Source: Magnetovibrio sp. PR-2
GTDB taxonomy: Bacteria; Pseudomonadota; Alphaproteobacteria; Rhodospirillales; Magnetovibrionaceae
Assembly: GCF_036689815.1 (NCBI RefSeq)
Contig: NZ_JBAHUR010000015.1
Span: forward strand, 30,827-94,826
Length of the DNA: 64,000 nucleotides
Reading direction: 5' to 3'
The position numbers and the translations under genes were made by a program. Position 1 is the stretch's first letter. The number at the start of each line of letters is the position of its first letter. The notes beneath the pieces were generated by a model. That model did not search any database. It worked only from the letters and a program-made list of their open reading frames with translations, and was not told where the DNA came from. Shown here in pieces: positions 54,423-62,827 of this stretch.

Positions 54423-56765
54423 TTGAATAATCCAAATACTTCTGCATCTCGGTTTAAGCGGTTATTGCGCGTTATCGGCTATCGGCTGCGGCGCCGGGTT
54501 AAGCATGTCTTTAGCCCGATCAGTCAAGCTACGTCCTATCGTTTGGCGGATCTTTGGCACAAAGTGAATTGGGGGCAGTATTATTTAAAGGTGTGGCATG
54601 CGCGAAATTCGGGACAATTGGCCCTCACTTTGTTCCTGGCACTTATGACACTGAGTGTCTTATGGATACCGGATTTGCACCACGCTGCTTACCTAGCCAT
54701 TAAATTGGAAACATTGCAGCAACTTTACCTTGCTGTTGGCGCGGCTCTGTTGGGTGCCGCCGCAATCGTGTCTTCGCTCGTTTTATTCGCCATGCAAGTG
54801 AATATTGAACGAATGCCACATGGCCTTTTTCATAAATTGAGCTCAGACCGTAAATTGCTTTTGGCTTTTGCTGGAACCTTTTTCGTCGCCATTGTCATCA
54901 CTGCTTTGTCCTTAATATCCGAAGCAAAGTGGGCCGGGATCACTTTGTTTGTCGCTTTTTGGGGAACGGTGCTGATGATAGCACTGTTCTTGTATGCTTA
55001 TAAGCGAGCCCTAGTCCTGGTAAATCCGGCTCAACAACTGAAAATGTTGGTCGATGAAACAAAATCAACTCTTAACAAAATTGTTCGCCAATCGCGCCGC
55101 GCGGCTCCACTTGTTCAAAGCGCCGTAAGTGGGGCGTATCCCAACGACAAGTTCGATGAAACCCGTTTTTTATATTTCCAGGCAAATTCGTGGTGGACGG
55201 ACAGTGCAAAGCGTAGCGTTGATTATGCAGTTTCATATACACACCGATATGCTGAACAAGGCGATTATGAAATTTGCGAAACAGCTCTCACTGCATTGGT
55301 CGCAGTAAACGTAGCGTATGTTTCGGCCAAAGGCCGAACGTTTCACTCCCATGGAAAACTCTCCCTCATCGACAACCCTTATGTTACAGACGGCTTTATC
55401 AACGACACCCTAGAGCATCTCCGCCAAACGGTACGAAAGGCTGTATTGCGTGGTGACGAACAGCTGATTGAGCTCACATTTCGAGCATTCGAAAGCCTCA
55501 CAAACATCTATTTGACGATTGATTATGCGTCTGAAGAAGCAACGATGACGCATGCCCATTTGGCATCTGGTTACTTGGCCGATGCCGTTACCTCTGTGGC
55601 TCCTCACAATATGCCCGATGTTATGCTTGAGGGAATTCGTCTGCTTGGGAGATGCGCCCATGCACAATTCTCTGTCGAAGGCCCTGACGGTATTGTTTCG
55701 TTGGTGAAGTCAATCGGAACACTATCTGTCGTTGGCGTTGCCCGAAAGGATCACAATGCTGTCACCCAATTGGCTATTGAGCAACTCGCTCGTTTGAATA
55801 TCACTCTTCTTCGCTCTAAAACACACCGGAGCCATATCGCAATTGCTGCGGCCGACATCCGCATGTACATCACCATGGTTGGAAAGCTTTTGCTTGATCA
55901 GCCGGATACTCGTTTCATGAGTTTCCATAGCTCTAGCTTAGCCTCATTTTTTTCTGCAAATCCGGAGGCCCAACTGCAGTGGCTTTTACCTACGGTGAAT
56001 GCAATTGGTAAGGCGGACAAAGATGATCAGGACGCAAAAGCAATCGCTCATAATTTTGAGCCCTGGTCGGATGGCATGTTTAAAAATGTAAAAGAGCTGT
56101 TGTTGTATGCCATTGAAAAGAAAACTTTGTTTGTGCAAGAGCTACTCTACTGGCTGATGAAAATAACTGAGGCACTCCTTGTTGTTTCTAACTCTGCTGC
56201 GTGTGGCGAGCATGTACGAGACAAATTGAGAGAACATAGCCATGAACTGGTCGCAGTTTTGTGGTCCATCCCAACCGATAAGGAAACAGCAACTTTTATG
56301 GAGCAAGTTGATTACTCCGATACGCTGCTGAAACTTGCTTTTGAGCTGCGGCAACGCGGTACAGAGGGAATTTCTGAGACGGGCCAGATGTTAATACAAC
56401 ACTGGATGTTTGATGCAGGGCAGCACCAAACTGGCTGGGCAACACTTGAGCGCAATCTATACGCTCTGGCCTGTTTGGCGTTGAAAAGTGCAGATGAGAA
56501 TGCTGTGGAGAAATTCAAAGCCGTTGTTCAAGTGGGTTTGCAGGAAGGCAAGCTACCTGATAAGGCGCTCCGTGACCGTACAGCGCGGGAAATCCGTCGT
56601 ATGGCGCTCGACATTAACCCATATGGACACTTCACTTTGTCATATGAGAGCTGTCTGGCAAGTTGTGATCACGCGACAATGACGGCCTTGCTTGAGGATT
56701 TGGCTGATATCTTGTCTCATGACACAGCCGGTGAAGCCGACCCACCTCTTGGTTATGGAGACTAG
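54423..56765 (+). CDS. Large membrane-anchored protein, unknown function, 780 aa
   Basis: The start is TTG 54423 behind a GGGGGG tract. The N-terminal 55 residues are strongly basic (RLLRVIGYRLRRRVKHVF). Four hydrophobic helices follow at about 66-83, 100-123, 144-165 and 170-194. The remaining 570 residues are soluble and almost wholly helical, with no catalytic motif I can see. Codon use is AT-richer than its neighbours. It separates midA from pgeF, which are often close together in alphaproteobacteria, so it was probably acquired. The topology suggests a membrane platform with a large cytoplasmic helical domain. Confidence 0.75.
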   Translation: MNNPNTSASRFKRLLRVIGYRLRRRVKHVFSPISQATSYRLADLWHKVNWGQYYLKVWHARNSGQLALTLFLALMTLSVLWIPDLHHAAYLAIKLETLQQLYLAVGAALLGAAAIVSSLVLFAMQVNIERMPHGLFHKLSSDRKLLLAFAGTFFVAIVITALSLISEAKWAGITLFVAFWGTVLMIALFLYAYKRALVLVNPAQQLKMLVDETKSTLNKIVRQSRRAAPLVQSAVSGAYPNDKFDETRFLYFQANSWWTDSAKRSVDYAVSYTHRYAEQGDYEICETALTALVAVNVAYVSAKGRTFHSHGKLSLIDNPYVTDGFINDTLEHLRQTVRKAVLRGDEQLIELTFRAFESLTNIYLTIDYASEEATMTHAHLASGYLADAVTSVAPHNMPDVMLEGIRLLGRCAHAQFSVEGPDGIVSLVKSIGTLSVVGVARKDHNAVTQLAIEQLARLNITLLRSKTHRSHIAIAAADIRMYITMVGKLLLDQPDTRFMSFHSSSLASFFSANPEAQLQWLLPTVNAIGKADKDDQDAKAIAHNFEPWSDGMFKNVKELLLYAIEKKTLFVQELLYWLMKITEALLVVSNSAACGEHVRDKLREHSHELVAVLWSIPTDKETATFMEQVDYSDTLLKLAFELRQRGTEGISETGQMLIQHWMFDAGQHQTGWATLERNLYALACLALKSADENAVEKFKAVVQVGLQEGKLPDKALRDRTAREIRRMALDINPYGHFTLSYESCLASCDHATMTALLEDLADILSHDTAGEADPPLGYGD

Positions 56766-56877
56766 GCTCGGCCATGGCTCCATAATCATTAGTATCACCT
56801 GCCTTTGGTGGGTGGGATTGGGATAGTTCGATTTCTTTTTTCAGGTCTGGTGAGACTTCAATAAAAGTGTCAAAAAC

Positions 56878-57129
56878 CTAAACCACCGTCGTCCGCGCAA
56901 TGGCGTCGTTGCGGCTGATGCCTGTAATCTGCAGCATCACGGCCATCTGGCCGCCCTTGGTGAGGTTTTGCACCACCACTTTGCCCAGCGTCGTCCAGTC
57001 GGCCTCAAGCTCGTCGCCGATCTCGGCTTCGACGCGGCCGTGGGCTTCGAGGATCACGTGCTCATACGCGTCCGTTTCGGCGACGATGGCGCCGAGGCGG
57101 TGGTTGACCGCAATCACTTTTCCATTCAT
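56878..57129 (-). CDS. Hypothetical protein, 83 aa
   Basis: ATG 57129 has AGGGGCG upstream. The small beta-rich protein (KVIAVNHRLGAIVAETDAYE onward) may have an OB-like fold; no family is recognised. It stands alone on the minus strand between the 780-residue membrane protein gene and pgeF. Confidence 0.6.
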   Translation of the reverse strand: MNGKVIAVNHRLGAIVAETDAYEHVILEAHGRVEAEIGDELEADWTTLGKVVVQNLTKGGQMAVMLQITGISRNDAIARTTVV

Positions 57130-57280
57130 GACTTCGCCCCTAACTCTATGTCTCGCTTCAAATTCGTAGCACCCTAAAAAATAAGAATAAAGTGAATTAA
57201 TCCCAGGTGTTTTTTAGGCATCTTAAAAAACTTAGATGTGAAGGCTTGGCTTTCGCAGCAACTCCCCGTTAAATACGGCC

Positions 57281-58048
57281 ATGATCGAATCCACTGTCCT
57301 TTCGTCCCAGCGCATCCGCCACGCCTTTTGCACCCGCGAAGGTGGGGTCAGTGACGGCATTTACGCCGGTCTCAACTGTGGTCCGGGCTCCAGCGATGTT
57401 CCTGAAAACGTTCAGGAAAACCGCAGCCGCGCTCTGGGTAAGTTGGATTTAGGGGCGCACGCAAAGTTGGTGACCTGCTATCAATTCCATTCCCCCAAAG
57501 CCGTGTGTGTGACGGAGCCTTGGGACCCCGCAGACCCACCTAAAGCCGACGCCATGGTCACGGACCGCCCGGGCATTGCGCTGGGCATTCTCACCGCCGA
57601 CTGTGCGCCCGTGCTGTTCATGGATGAAACTGCGGGCGTCGTTGGTGCGGCGCATGCGGGCTGGAAAGGTGCGCAGGGCGGTGTGCTGGCGGCGACCTTG
57701 GCGGAGATGGTGGCCCTCGGCGCAGACATCGCCAACATTCACGCCGCCGTGGGGCCGTGCATTCATCAAGCGTCGTATGAGGTGGGCGAGGACTTGCGCC
57801 TGGCCGTGAATGAAGCAAGCCCTTGGGCCGATTGGTGTTTTGAGCGCGGTGCCAAACCGGATCATTATCAGTTCGACCTGCCCAGCTATGTGAGCGGCGA
57901 GCTGCAACGTCTCGACGTCAGCAAGGTCGAGGTGGTGGCCTACGACACGTATCGCAATGAAGATTTGTTTTTCAGCTATCGCCGCACCACGCACCGGGGC
58001 GAGCCCGACTATGGCCGTCAAATATCGCTGATCGGATTGAAGCCATGA
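57281..58048 (+). CDS. pgeF: Purine nucleoside phosphorylase/laccase-domain protein PgeF
   Basis: The 255-residue YfiH/PgeF protein shows HAFCTREGGVSDGIYAGLN, TADCAPVLFMDE, GAAHAGWKGAQGGVLA and GPCIHQASYEV, which carry the zinc-binding cysteine and histidines. Relatives correct mis-linked UDP-MurNAc or act on purine nucleosides. The next gene, a lipoprotein, overlaps its stop by 4 bp. Confidence 0.93.
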   Translation: MIESTVLSSQRIRHAFCTREGGVSDGIYAGLNCGPGSSDVPENVQENRSRALGKLDLGAHAKLVTCYQFHSPKAVCVTEPWDPADPPKADAMVTDRPGIALGILTADCAPVLFMDETAGVVGAAHAGWKGAQGGVLAATLAEMVALGADIANIHAAVGPCIHQASYEVGEDLRLAVNEASPWADWCFERGAKPDHYQFDLPSYVSGELQRLDVSKVEVVAYDTYRNEDLFFSYRRTTHRGEPDYGRQISLIGLKP

Positions 58049-59001
58049 TCCGTGTTTTGTCGATGGTTTTGTTGGGCGTTTTGGCCTTAAGCGCGTGTTC
58101 CAAATCGCGCCCGGCCAAGGTGGACAATCAGTGGGATAACTACTATGCCCGTCTCGACACGCCCCAGGCCCACGTCAAAGTGGTCCCGCCCGAAGGCACC
58201 ACTGTGCCCATGGCCAAGCTCATTGCCGAATACGTGGTTGAGGAACTGCGCCACGAAGACATTCAGGCCGAAGTGAGCTCTGGCCGCCAAGGGCAGGGTC
58301 GTCACTTCATTCTCACCGGGCGGGCCGAGCGCAACACCGATCCGCGCGTCAAATACCACCGCATTTTGCGCTGGGTGTTGTCGGACGCCACCGGGCAGGT
58401 GATCTCCACCCACAGCCACGGTGTTTCGGGCAGTGTACAGGATTGGGACTTTGGTTCTGCCCAGCTGCTGGCCTCCATCGGCATCGGCACCGCCGGGCCG
58501 GTGTCGCAAATGGTGAAAAACGAAACCAAAGTGGCCGCACCCATCGACCCGTTACAGCGCGGTTTGTTGGTGGACCCGGTGGCCGGTCTCACCCAAGCCG
58601 ACAGCGATTTGGTGTTGGACGCCATTGCCGGTGCGCTGCGCACGTCCGATGTGTTGGTCACGGGCGATCCACGCCAAGCGGCGTTCCGCCTGGCTGGCCG
58701 ATTTGAGCTGTCGGAAAATCAACCGGGCATTGTTGATGTGCGCATCATTTGGCGCGTGCTCACCATGGACGGCCAAGAGGTGGGCTCTGCCGTCCAGGAT
58801 AACCGCTTGACACAAAACGATCTTGTGGGCGGTTGGGGGCCTTATGCGCCGAAGATTGGCAAGGCCGCCGCCGTGGGGGTCGAGCACGTCTTTGGACTGC
58901 GTTCAGGCCCGGCTCCGGGTGCGCCCAACCGTGCCAAAGGCCAGCCCCCCGCCATCGTTTTGCCGGGCCAACCGGGCCGCGCCATACCGCCGCCGCAATG
59001 A
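58045..59001 (+). CDS. Lipoprotein, unknown function
   Basis: The 318-residue product has a lipobox LSAC at residues 16-19 after a short hydrophobic signal. The mature protein has a domain of alternating strands and helices (MAKLIAEYVVEELRHEDIQA) and a P/G/A-rich tail. Several short motifs (ILTGRAERN, FRLAGRFEL) repeat a common strand pattern, so it may contain two similar halves. It is co-translated with pgeF. Function unknown. Confidence 0.85.
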   Translation: MIRVLSMVLLGVLALSACSKSRPAKVDNQWDNYYARLDTPQAHVKVVPPEGTTVPMAKLIAEYVVEELRHEDIQAEVSSGRQGQGRHFILTGRAERNTDPRVKYHRILRWVLSDATGQVISTHSHGVSGSVQDWDFGSAQLLASIGIGTAGPVSQMVKNETKVAAPIDPLQRGLLVDPVAGLTQADSDLVLDAIAGALRTSDVLVTGDPRQAAFRLAGRFELSENQPGIVDVRIIWRVLTMDGQEVGSAVQDNRLTQNDLVGGWGPYAPKIGKAAAVGVEHVFGLRSGPAPGAPNRAKGQPPAIVLPGQPGRAIPPPQ

Positions 59002-59258
59002 ACAAACGGTGGGTTTTGGCCCTGAATCTCCAACGCAAGTCGGTTTTCGTCAAAAAATTGCAAAAAACCTGTTGTTTTGGGGTGTTTTGAACGTTTACAC
59101 GGACGGGCACTCTTGGTATGTTCCGCCGCGTTCCGCTGGACCTGTGTGAGGCCTGCGGAACTTCAAGTTTTATGGGCACTTGCTCCGGTTTTGGCCGGGG
59201 TGAAACTGGACCGGACACCGCGTCGGGACGCCAAAGCAGAACTGGGCTGGAATATTCG
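59002..59258 (+). promoter_or_regulatory. Long leader region before prs
   Basis: The gap of 257 bp has several potential stems: GTTCCGC/GCGGAAC around 59131-59162, and CCGGTTTTGGCCGG near 59184-59197. No gene is evident. A structured prs leader is possible but no known riboswitch is recognised. Confidence 0.3.
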
Positions 59259-60197
59259 ATGAAAATCGTCGCAGGCAACAGCAATCTTCCGCTGGCGGAA
59301 GCCATATCCGAGGAATTGAAGATTCCTCTGGCCAAAGCCACCATCCGCCGTTTTTCGGATATGGAGATCTTCGTCGAGATCCAAGAAAACGTGCGTGGTG
59401 AAGATGTCTTTGTCCTTCAGTCCACGTCTTACCCGGCGAACGACAACTTGATGGAACTGCTGGTCGTGATCGACGCGCTGCGTCGTGGTTCAGCCCGGCG
59501 CATCACGGCGGTATTGCCGTACTTCGGTTACGCCCGCCAAGACCGAAAGCCGTCGCCGCGCACGCCGATCTCGGCCAAGCTGGTGGCGAACATGATTACG
59601 GCAGCAGGCGCAGACCGGGTGTTGACCATGGATTTGCACGCTGGACAGATCCAGGGGTTCTTCGACATTCCGCTGGACAACCTGTTTGCCGCTCCGGTCT
59701 TTGCGCGTGACATCAAAACGCGCTTGGCCGATGAAAAAAGCAACGTCACGGTGGTTTCACCCGACGTCGGCGGTGTGGTCCGTGCCCGCGCCATTGCCAA
59801 ACGCCTGGACGCGGACTTGGCCATCATCGACAAACGCCGCGAACGCGCAGGTGTGTCGGAAGTGATGAACATCATCGGTGATGTGGACGGCACGCACTGC
59901 ATTTTGATTGACGATATCGTCGATAGCGGCGGCACGCTCTGCAACGCCGCCGAAGCCTTGAAAGAACAAGGCGCGTTGGAAGTTTACGCCTACATCACCC
60001 ACGGGGTTTTGTCGGGCGCCGCGGTGACCCGCGTGACCAATTCGCCGTTGAAAAAATTGGTGGTGACCGACAGCATCCAAGCCACGGATGCGGTTAAGGG
60101 TGCCCACAACATCGAGCAGCTGCCCATTGCGGATTTGATTGGCGCAGCCATCGAACGCATCAGCAAAGAAACCTCGGTTTCGTCGCTGTTTGATTAA
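59259..60197 (+). CDS. prs: Ribose-phosphate pyrophosphokinase
   Basis: ATG 59259 gives 312 residues ([20 protein letters not shown]); the frame opens 140 bp earlier without support. Conserved parts are [59 protein letters not shown] (from M-D-L) and the PRPP loop [14 protein letters not shown]. It makes PRPP for nucleotide, histidine and NAD synthesis. It precedes the rplY-pth-ychF block. Confidence 0.96.
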   Translation: MKIVAGNSNLPLAEAISEELKIPLAKATIRRFSDMEIFVEIQENVRGEDVFVLQSTSYPANDNLMELLVVIDALRRGSARRITAVLPYFGYARQDRKPSPRTPISAKLVANMITAAGADRVLTMDLHAGQIQGFFDIPLDNLFAAPVFARDIKTRLADEKSNVTVVSPDVGGVVRARAIAKRLDADLAIIDKRRERAGVSEVMNIIGDVDGTHCILIDDIVDSGGTLCNAAEALKEQGALEVYAYITHGVLSGAAVTRVTNSPLKKLVVTDSIQATDAVKGAHNIEQLPIADLIGAAIERISKETSVSSLFD

Positions 60198-60268
60198 TGA
60201 ATAGCCTAAGCGGGGTCTAACGGCCACGCGGGGTTATGAGCGGCACGCTCTTGCAGTGTGCCATTATT

Positions 60269-60296
60269 GACATGAACACCCCTGGAGGTTCATGTC
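60269..60296 (+). promoter_or_regulatory. Leader hairpin before rplY
   Basis: GACATGAAC and GTTCATGTC form a perfect 9-bp stem with a 10-nt loop, ending 24 nt before the rplY start and just upstream of its AAAGGAG ribosome site. It is a candidate for autoregulation by L25. Confidence 0.45.
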
Positions 60297-60319
60297 GCCT
60301 TTATAAAGGAGATAGCCAA

Positions 60320-60967
60320 ATGGCTAACGCTTTTGTTCTCAACGCCGAAGTGCGTGAGCGGGCAGGTAAGGGGGCAGCCCGCGCGACCCGCCGTGAAGGT
60401 CGCGTGCCTGCCGTCATCTATGGTGACAAAAAAGACTCTGTTATGATCTCTTTGGATCCGGTCGAAATCAAGAAACTGGCTTCGACGGGCAGCTTCTTCT
60501 CTCACCTGGTGGAAATCAAAGTCGGCGACGACGCACACCGCGTGATTGCCCGTGACGTTCAACAACACCCTGTGACGGATCGTCCGATCCACGTTGACTT
60601 CATGCGCGTCACCAAGGGTTCGACCATCTCGGTCAACATCCCGATGCACTACATCAACGAAGAAGACTCCCCGGGCCTCAAGTACGGCGGCGTTCTCAAC
60701 ATTGTGCGTCACGAAGTCGAATTCAATGTCAGCCCGGAAGCTATTCCGGAATCCATTGACGTCGATCTCACCGGTCTGGAAGTGGGTACGTCTATTCACA
60801 TCAGCTCCGTCGCTCTGCCGGACGGCGTCACGCCGACCATTACGGATCGCGACTTTACCATCGCCACCATCGCCGCTCCGACGGTTGCCAAAGCTGTCGA
60901 AGATGACGAAGCCGAAGGTGAAGAAGGTGAAGACGGCGAAGCAGCAGAAGAGGGCGGCGAAGAGTAA
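60320..60967 (+). CDS. rplY: 50S ribosomal protein L25 (general stress protein Ctc type)
   Basis: ATG 60320 has AAAGGAG upstream. The 215-residue protein has the L25 domain (RERAGKGAARATRREGRVPA) with VIYGDKK, the central TL5/Ctc beta domain (HVDFMRVTKGSTISVNIPMH) and an acidic tail (AEGEEGEDGEAAEEGGEE). It binds 5S rRNA. pth follows 18 bp later. Confidence 0.95.
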   Translation: MANAFVLNAEVRERAGKGAARATRREGRVPAVIYGDKKDSVMISLDPVEIKKLASTGSFFSHLVEIKVGDDAHRVIARDVQQHPVTDRPIHVDFMRVTKGSTISVNIPMHYINEEDSPGLKYGGVLNIVRHEVEFNVSPEAIPESIDVDLTGLEVGTSIHISSVALPDGVTPTITDRDFTIATIAAPTVAKAVEDDEAEGEEGEDGEAAEEGGEE

Positions 60968-60985
60968 TCTTTGCTGCAGCTCAGC

Positions 60986-61588
60986 ATGTTTCTTGTTGTG
61001 GGGCTCGGAAATCCTGGCGAAAAGTATGCCCGGAACCGCCACAACATCGGGTTTATGGCGGCGGACGAAATTGTCCGCCGCCATTCCTTTTCCAGCTATC
61101 GCGCAAAATTTCAAGGCGAGCTGGCTGAAGGCAAAATCGGCACGGACAAAGTGTTGGTGTTGAAACCGCAAACGTTCATGAACGAAAGCGGGCGCTCGGT
61201 CAAAGAGCTCGTGACGTTTTACAAAATCGATCCCGAAGACATCGTCGTGTTGCACGATGAATTGGACTTGGCGCCGGGCAAGCTGCGCGTCAAACGCGGT
61301 GGTGGGCATGCGGGGCACAATGGGCTTCGATCGCTGCACGCACACATTGGCGACACGTATGGCCGCGTGCGTTTGGGCGTGGGGCATCCGGGCGACAAAA
61401 ACCAAGTGTCGGGTTATGTGTTAAAAGATTTCGCCAAGGCCGATCAGGACTGGATCGTTCCAGAGCTGGACGCCGTGGCCGACAATATTGATTTGCTTTT
61501 CGACGGTCGTGATCCAGACTTCATGACCCGCGTGGCGCAGGCGGTTCGGCCTCCGCGCTCTTCGAACAATAAGAAGGATAAAGACTGA
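60986..61588 (+). CDS. pth: Peptidyl-tRNA hydrolase
   Basis: I chose ATG 60986 (200 residues, [20 protein letters not shown]); TTG 60971 is possible. The active-site histidine is in [10 protein letters not shown]; other conserved parts are [32 protein letters not shown] and HNGLRSL. It recycles peptidyl-tRNA. Its stop shares a base with the ychF start. Confidence 0.96.
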   Translation: MFLVVGLGNPGEKYARNRHNIGFMAADEIVRRHSFSSYRAKFQGELAEGKIGTDKVLVLKPQTFMNESGRSVKELVTFYKIDPEDIVVLHDELDLAPGKLRVKRGGGHAGHNGLRSLHAHIGDTYGRVRLGVGHPGDKNQVSGYVLKDFAKADQDWIVPELDAVADNIDLLFDGRDPDFMTRVAQAVRPPRSSNNKKDKD

Positions 61589-62688
61589 TGGGTTTCAAGT
61601 GCGGCATCGTGGGCCTTCCGAACGTCGGTAAATCGACCCTGTTCAATGCGCTGACGGCGACGGCAGCGGCGGAAGCGGCGAACTTCCCGTTTTGCACCAT
61701 CGAGCCCAACGTGGGCCGCGTCGGTGTGCCGGATCCGCGCTTGGACACCATCGCGAAAATTGGCGAGTCGGCCAAAATCGTCCCCACCCAGTTGGAATTT
61801 GTTGACATCGCAGGCTTGGTCCGTGGCGCGTCCAAAGGTGAGGGGCTGGGCAACCAGTTCTTGGCCAACATCCGCGAAACCGACGCCATCATTAAAGTGG
61901 TGCGTTGTTTTGAGGACGAAAACATCACCCACGTGGACGAAACCATCGACCCCATCCGCGACGCCGAAACCATCGAAACCGAGCTGATGATCGCCGACAT
62001 GGAAAGCTTGGAAAAGCGCCAAACGGCCTTGGTGAAAAAAGCGCGCGGCAACGACAAAGACGCGAAGCTTACCTTGGAGCTGGTGGAACGCACGCTGAAG
62101 GTTTTGGAAGACGGTCAGCCGGCCCGCACGGTTGAACGTTCGGACGACGAAGAAAAAGCCTTCCAAATGTTACAGCTTCTGACCTCCAAGCCGATCTTGT
62201 TTGTCTGCAATGTCGAAGAAGACGCAGCCGCCGAAGGCAACGCATTGTCGGCGAAGGTGGCCGAGATGGCGGCTGAACAAGGGGCACGCTCCGTCGTGAT
62301 CTCCGCCAAAATCGAAGAAGAAGTTTCGCAGCTGGAATCCGAAGAAGAAAAGGCGGAATTCCTGGAAGCCATCGGTTTGATCGAGACCGGCTTGGCCCGC
62401 GTCATCCGCGAAGGCTACAAGCTGCTGGGGCTGATTACGTTCTTCACCGTCGGCCCCAAAGAAGCCCGCGCGTGGACCGTGCGCGAAGGCTCCAAAGCCC
62501 CGCAAGCGGCAGGGGCCATCCACACGGATTTCGAAAAAGGCTTCATCAAAGCCGAAACGATTGCTTACGACGACTTCGTCGAACTGGGCGGCGAACACGC
62601 CTGCAAAGACGCCGGCAAAATGCGCCAAGAAGGCAAAGACTATGTCACCCAAGACGGCGATATTATGTTGTTTAGGTTTAATGTGTAG
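61588..62688 (+). CDS. ychF: Redox-regulated ATPase YchF
   Basis: The 366-residue protein is an Obg-family P-loop ATPase with GLPNVGKSTLFNALT, FVDIAGLVRGASKGEGLGNQ and an NVEE in place of the NKxD guanine motif, which explains ATP use. A coiled coil and a C-terminal TGS domain (FFTVGPKEARAWTVREGS) follow. An inverted repeat AGAGCAGCT/AGCTGCTCT at 62697-62734 may act as terminator. Confidence 0.96.
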   Translation: MGFKCGIVGLPNVGKSTLFNALTATAAAEAANFPFCTIEPNVGRVGVPDPRLDTIAKIGESAKIVPTQLEFVDIAGLVRGASKGEGLGNQFLANIRETDAIIKVVRCFEDENITHVDETIDPIRDAETIETELMIADMESLEKRQTALVKKARGNDKDAKLTLELVERTLKVLEDGQPARTVERSDDEEKAFQMLQLLTSKPILFVCNVEEDAAAEGNALSAKVAEMAAEQGARSVVISAKIEEEVSQLESEEEKAEFLEAIGLIETGLARVIREGYKLLGLITFFTVGPKEARAWTVREGSKAPQAAGAIHTDFEKGFIKAETIAYDDFVELGGEHACKDAGKMRQEGKDYVTQDGDIMLFRFNV

Positions 62689-62827
62689 ATGTCTACAGAG
62701 CAGCTTGGGAAGTCTATGGACTGGAGCTGCTCTTAGTAGGTTTCCGGATGTTCTATGAAGTGCACTGTAGGGATAATTAAAATCAATTTACTCTGACCCC
62801 ATTGATTGTTCTTTGTTCTGCATTTCA

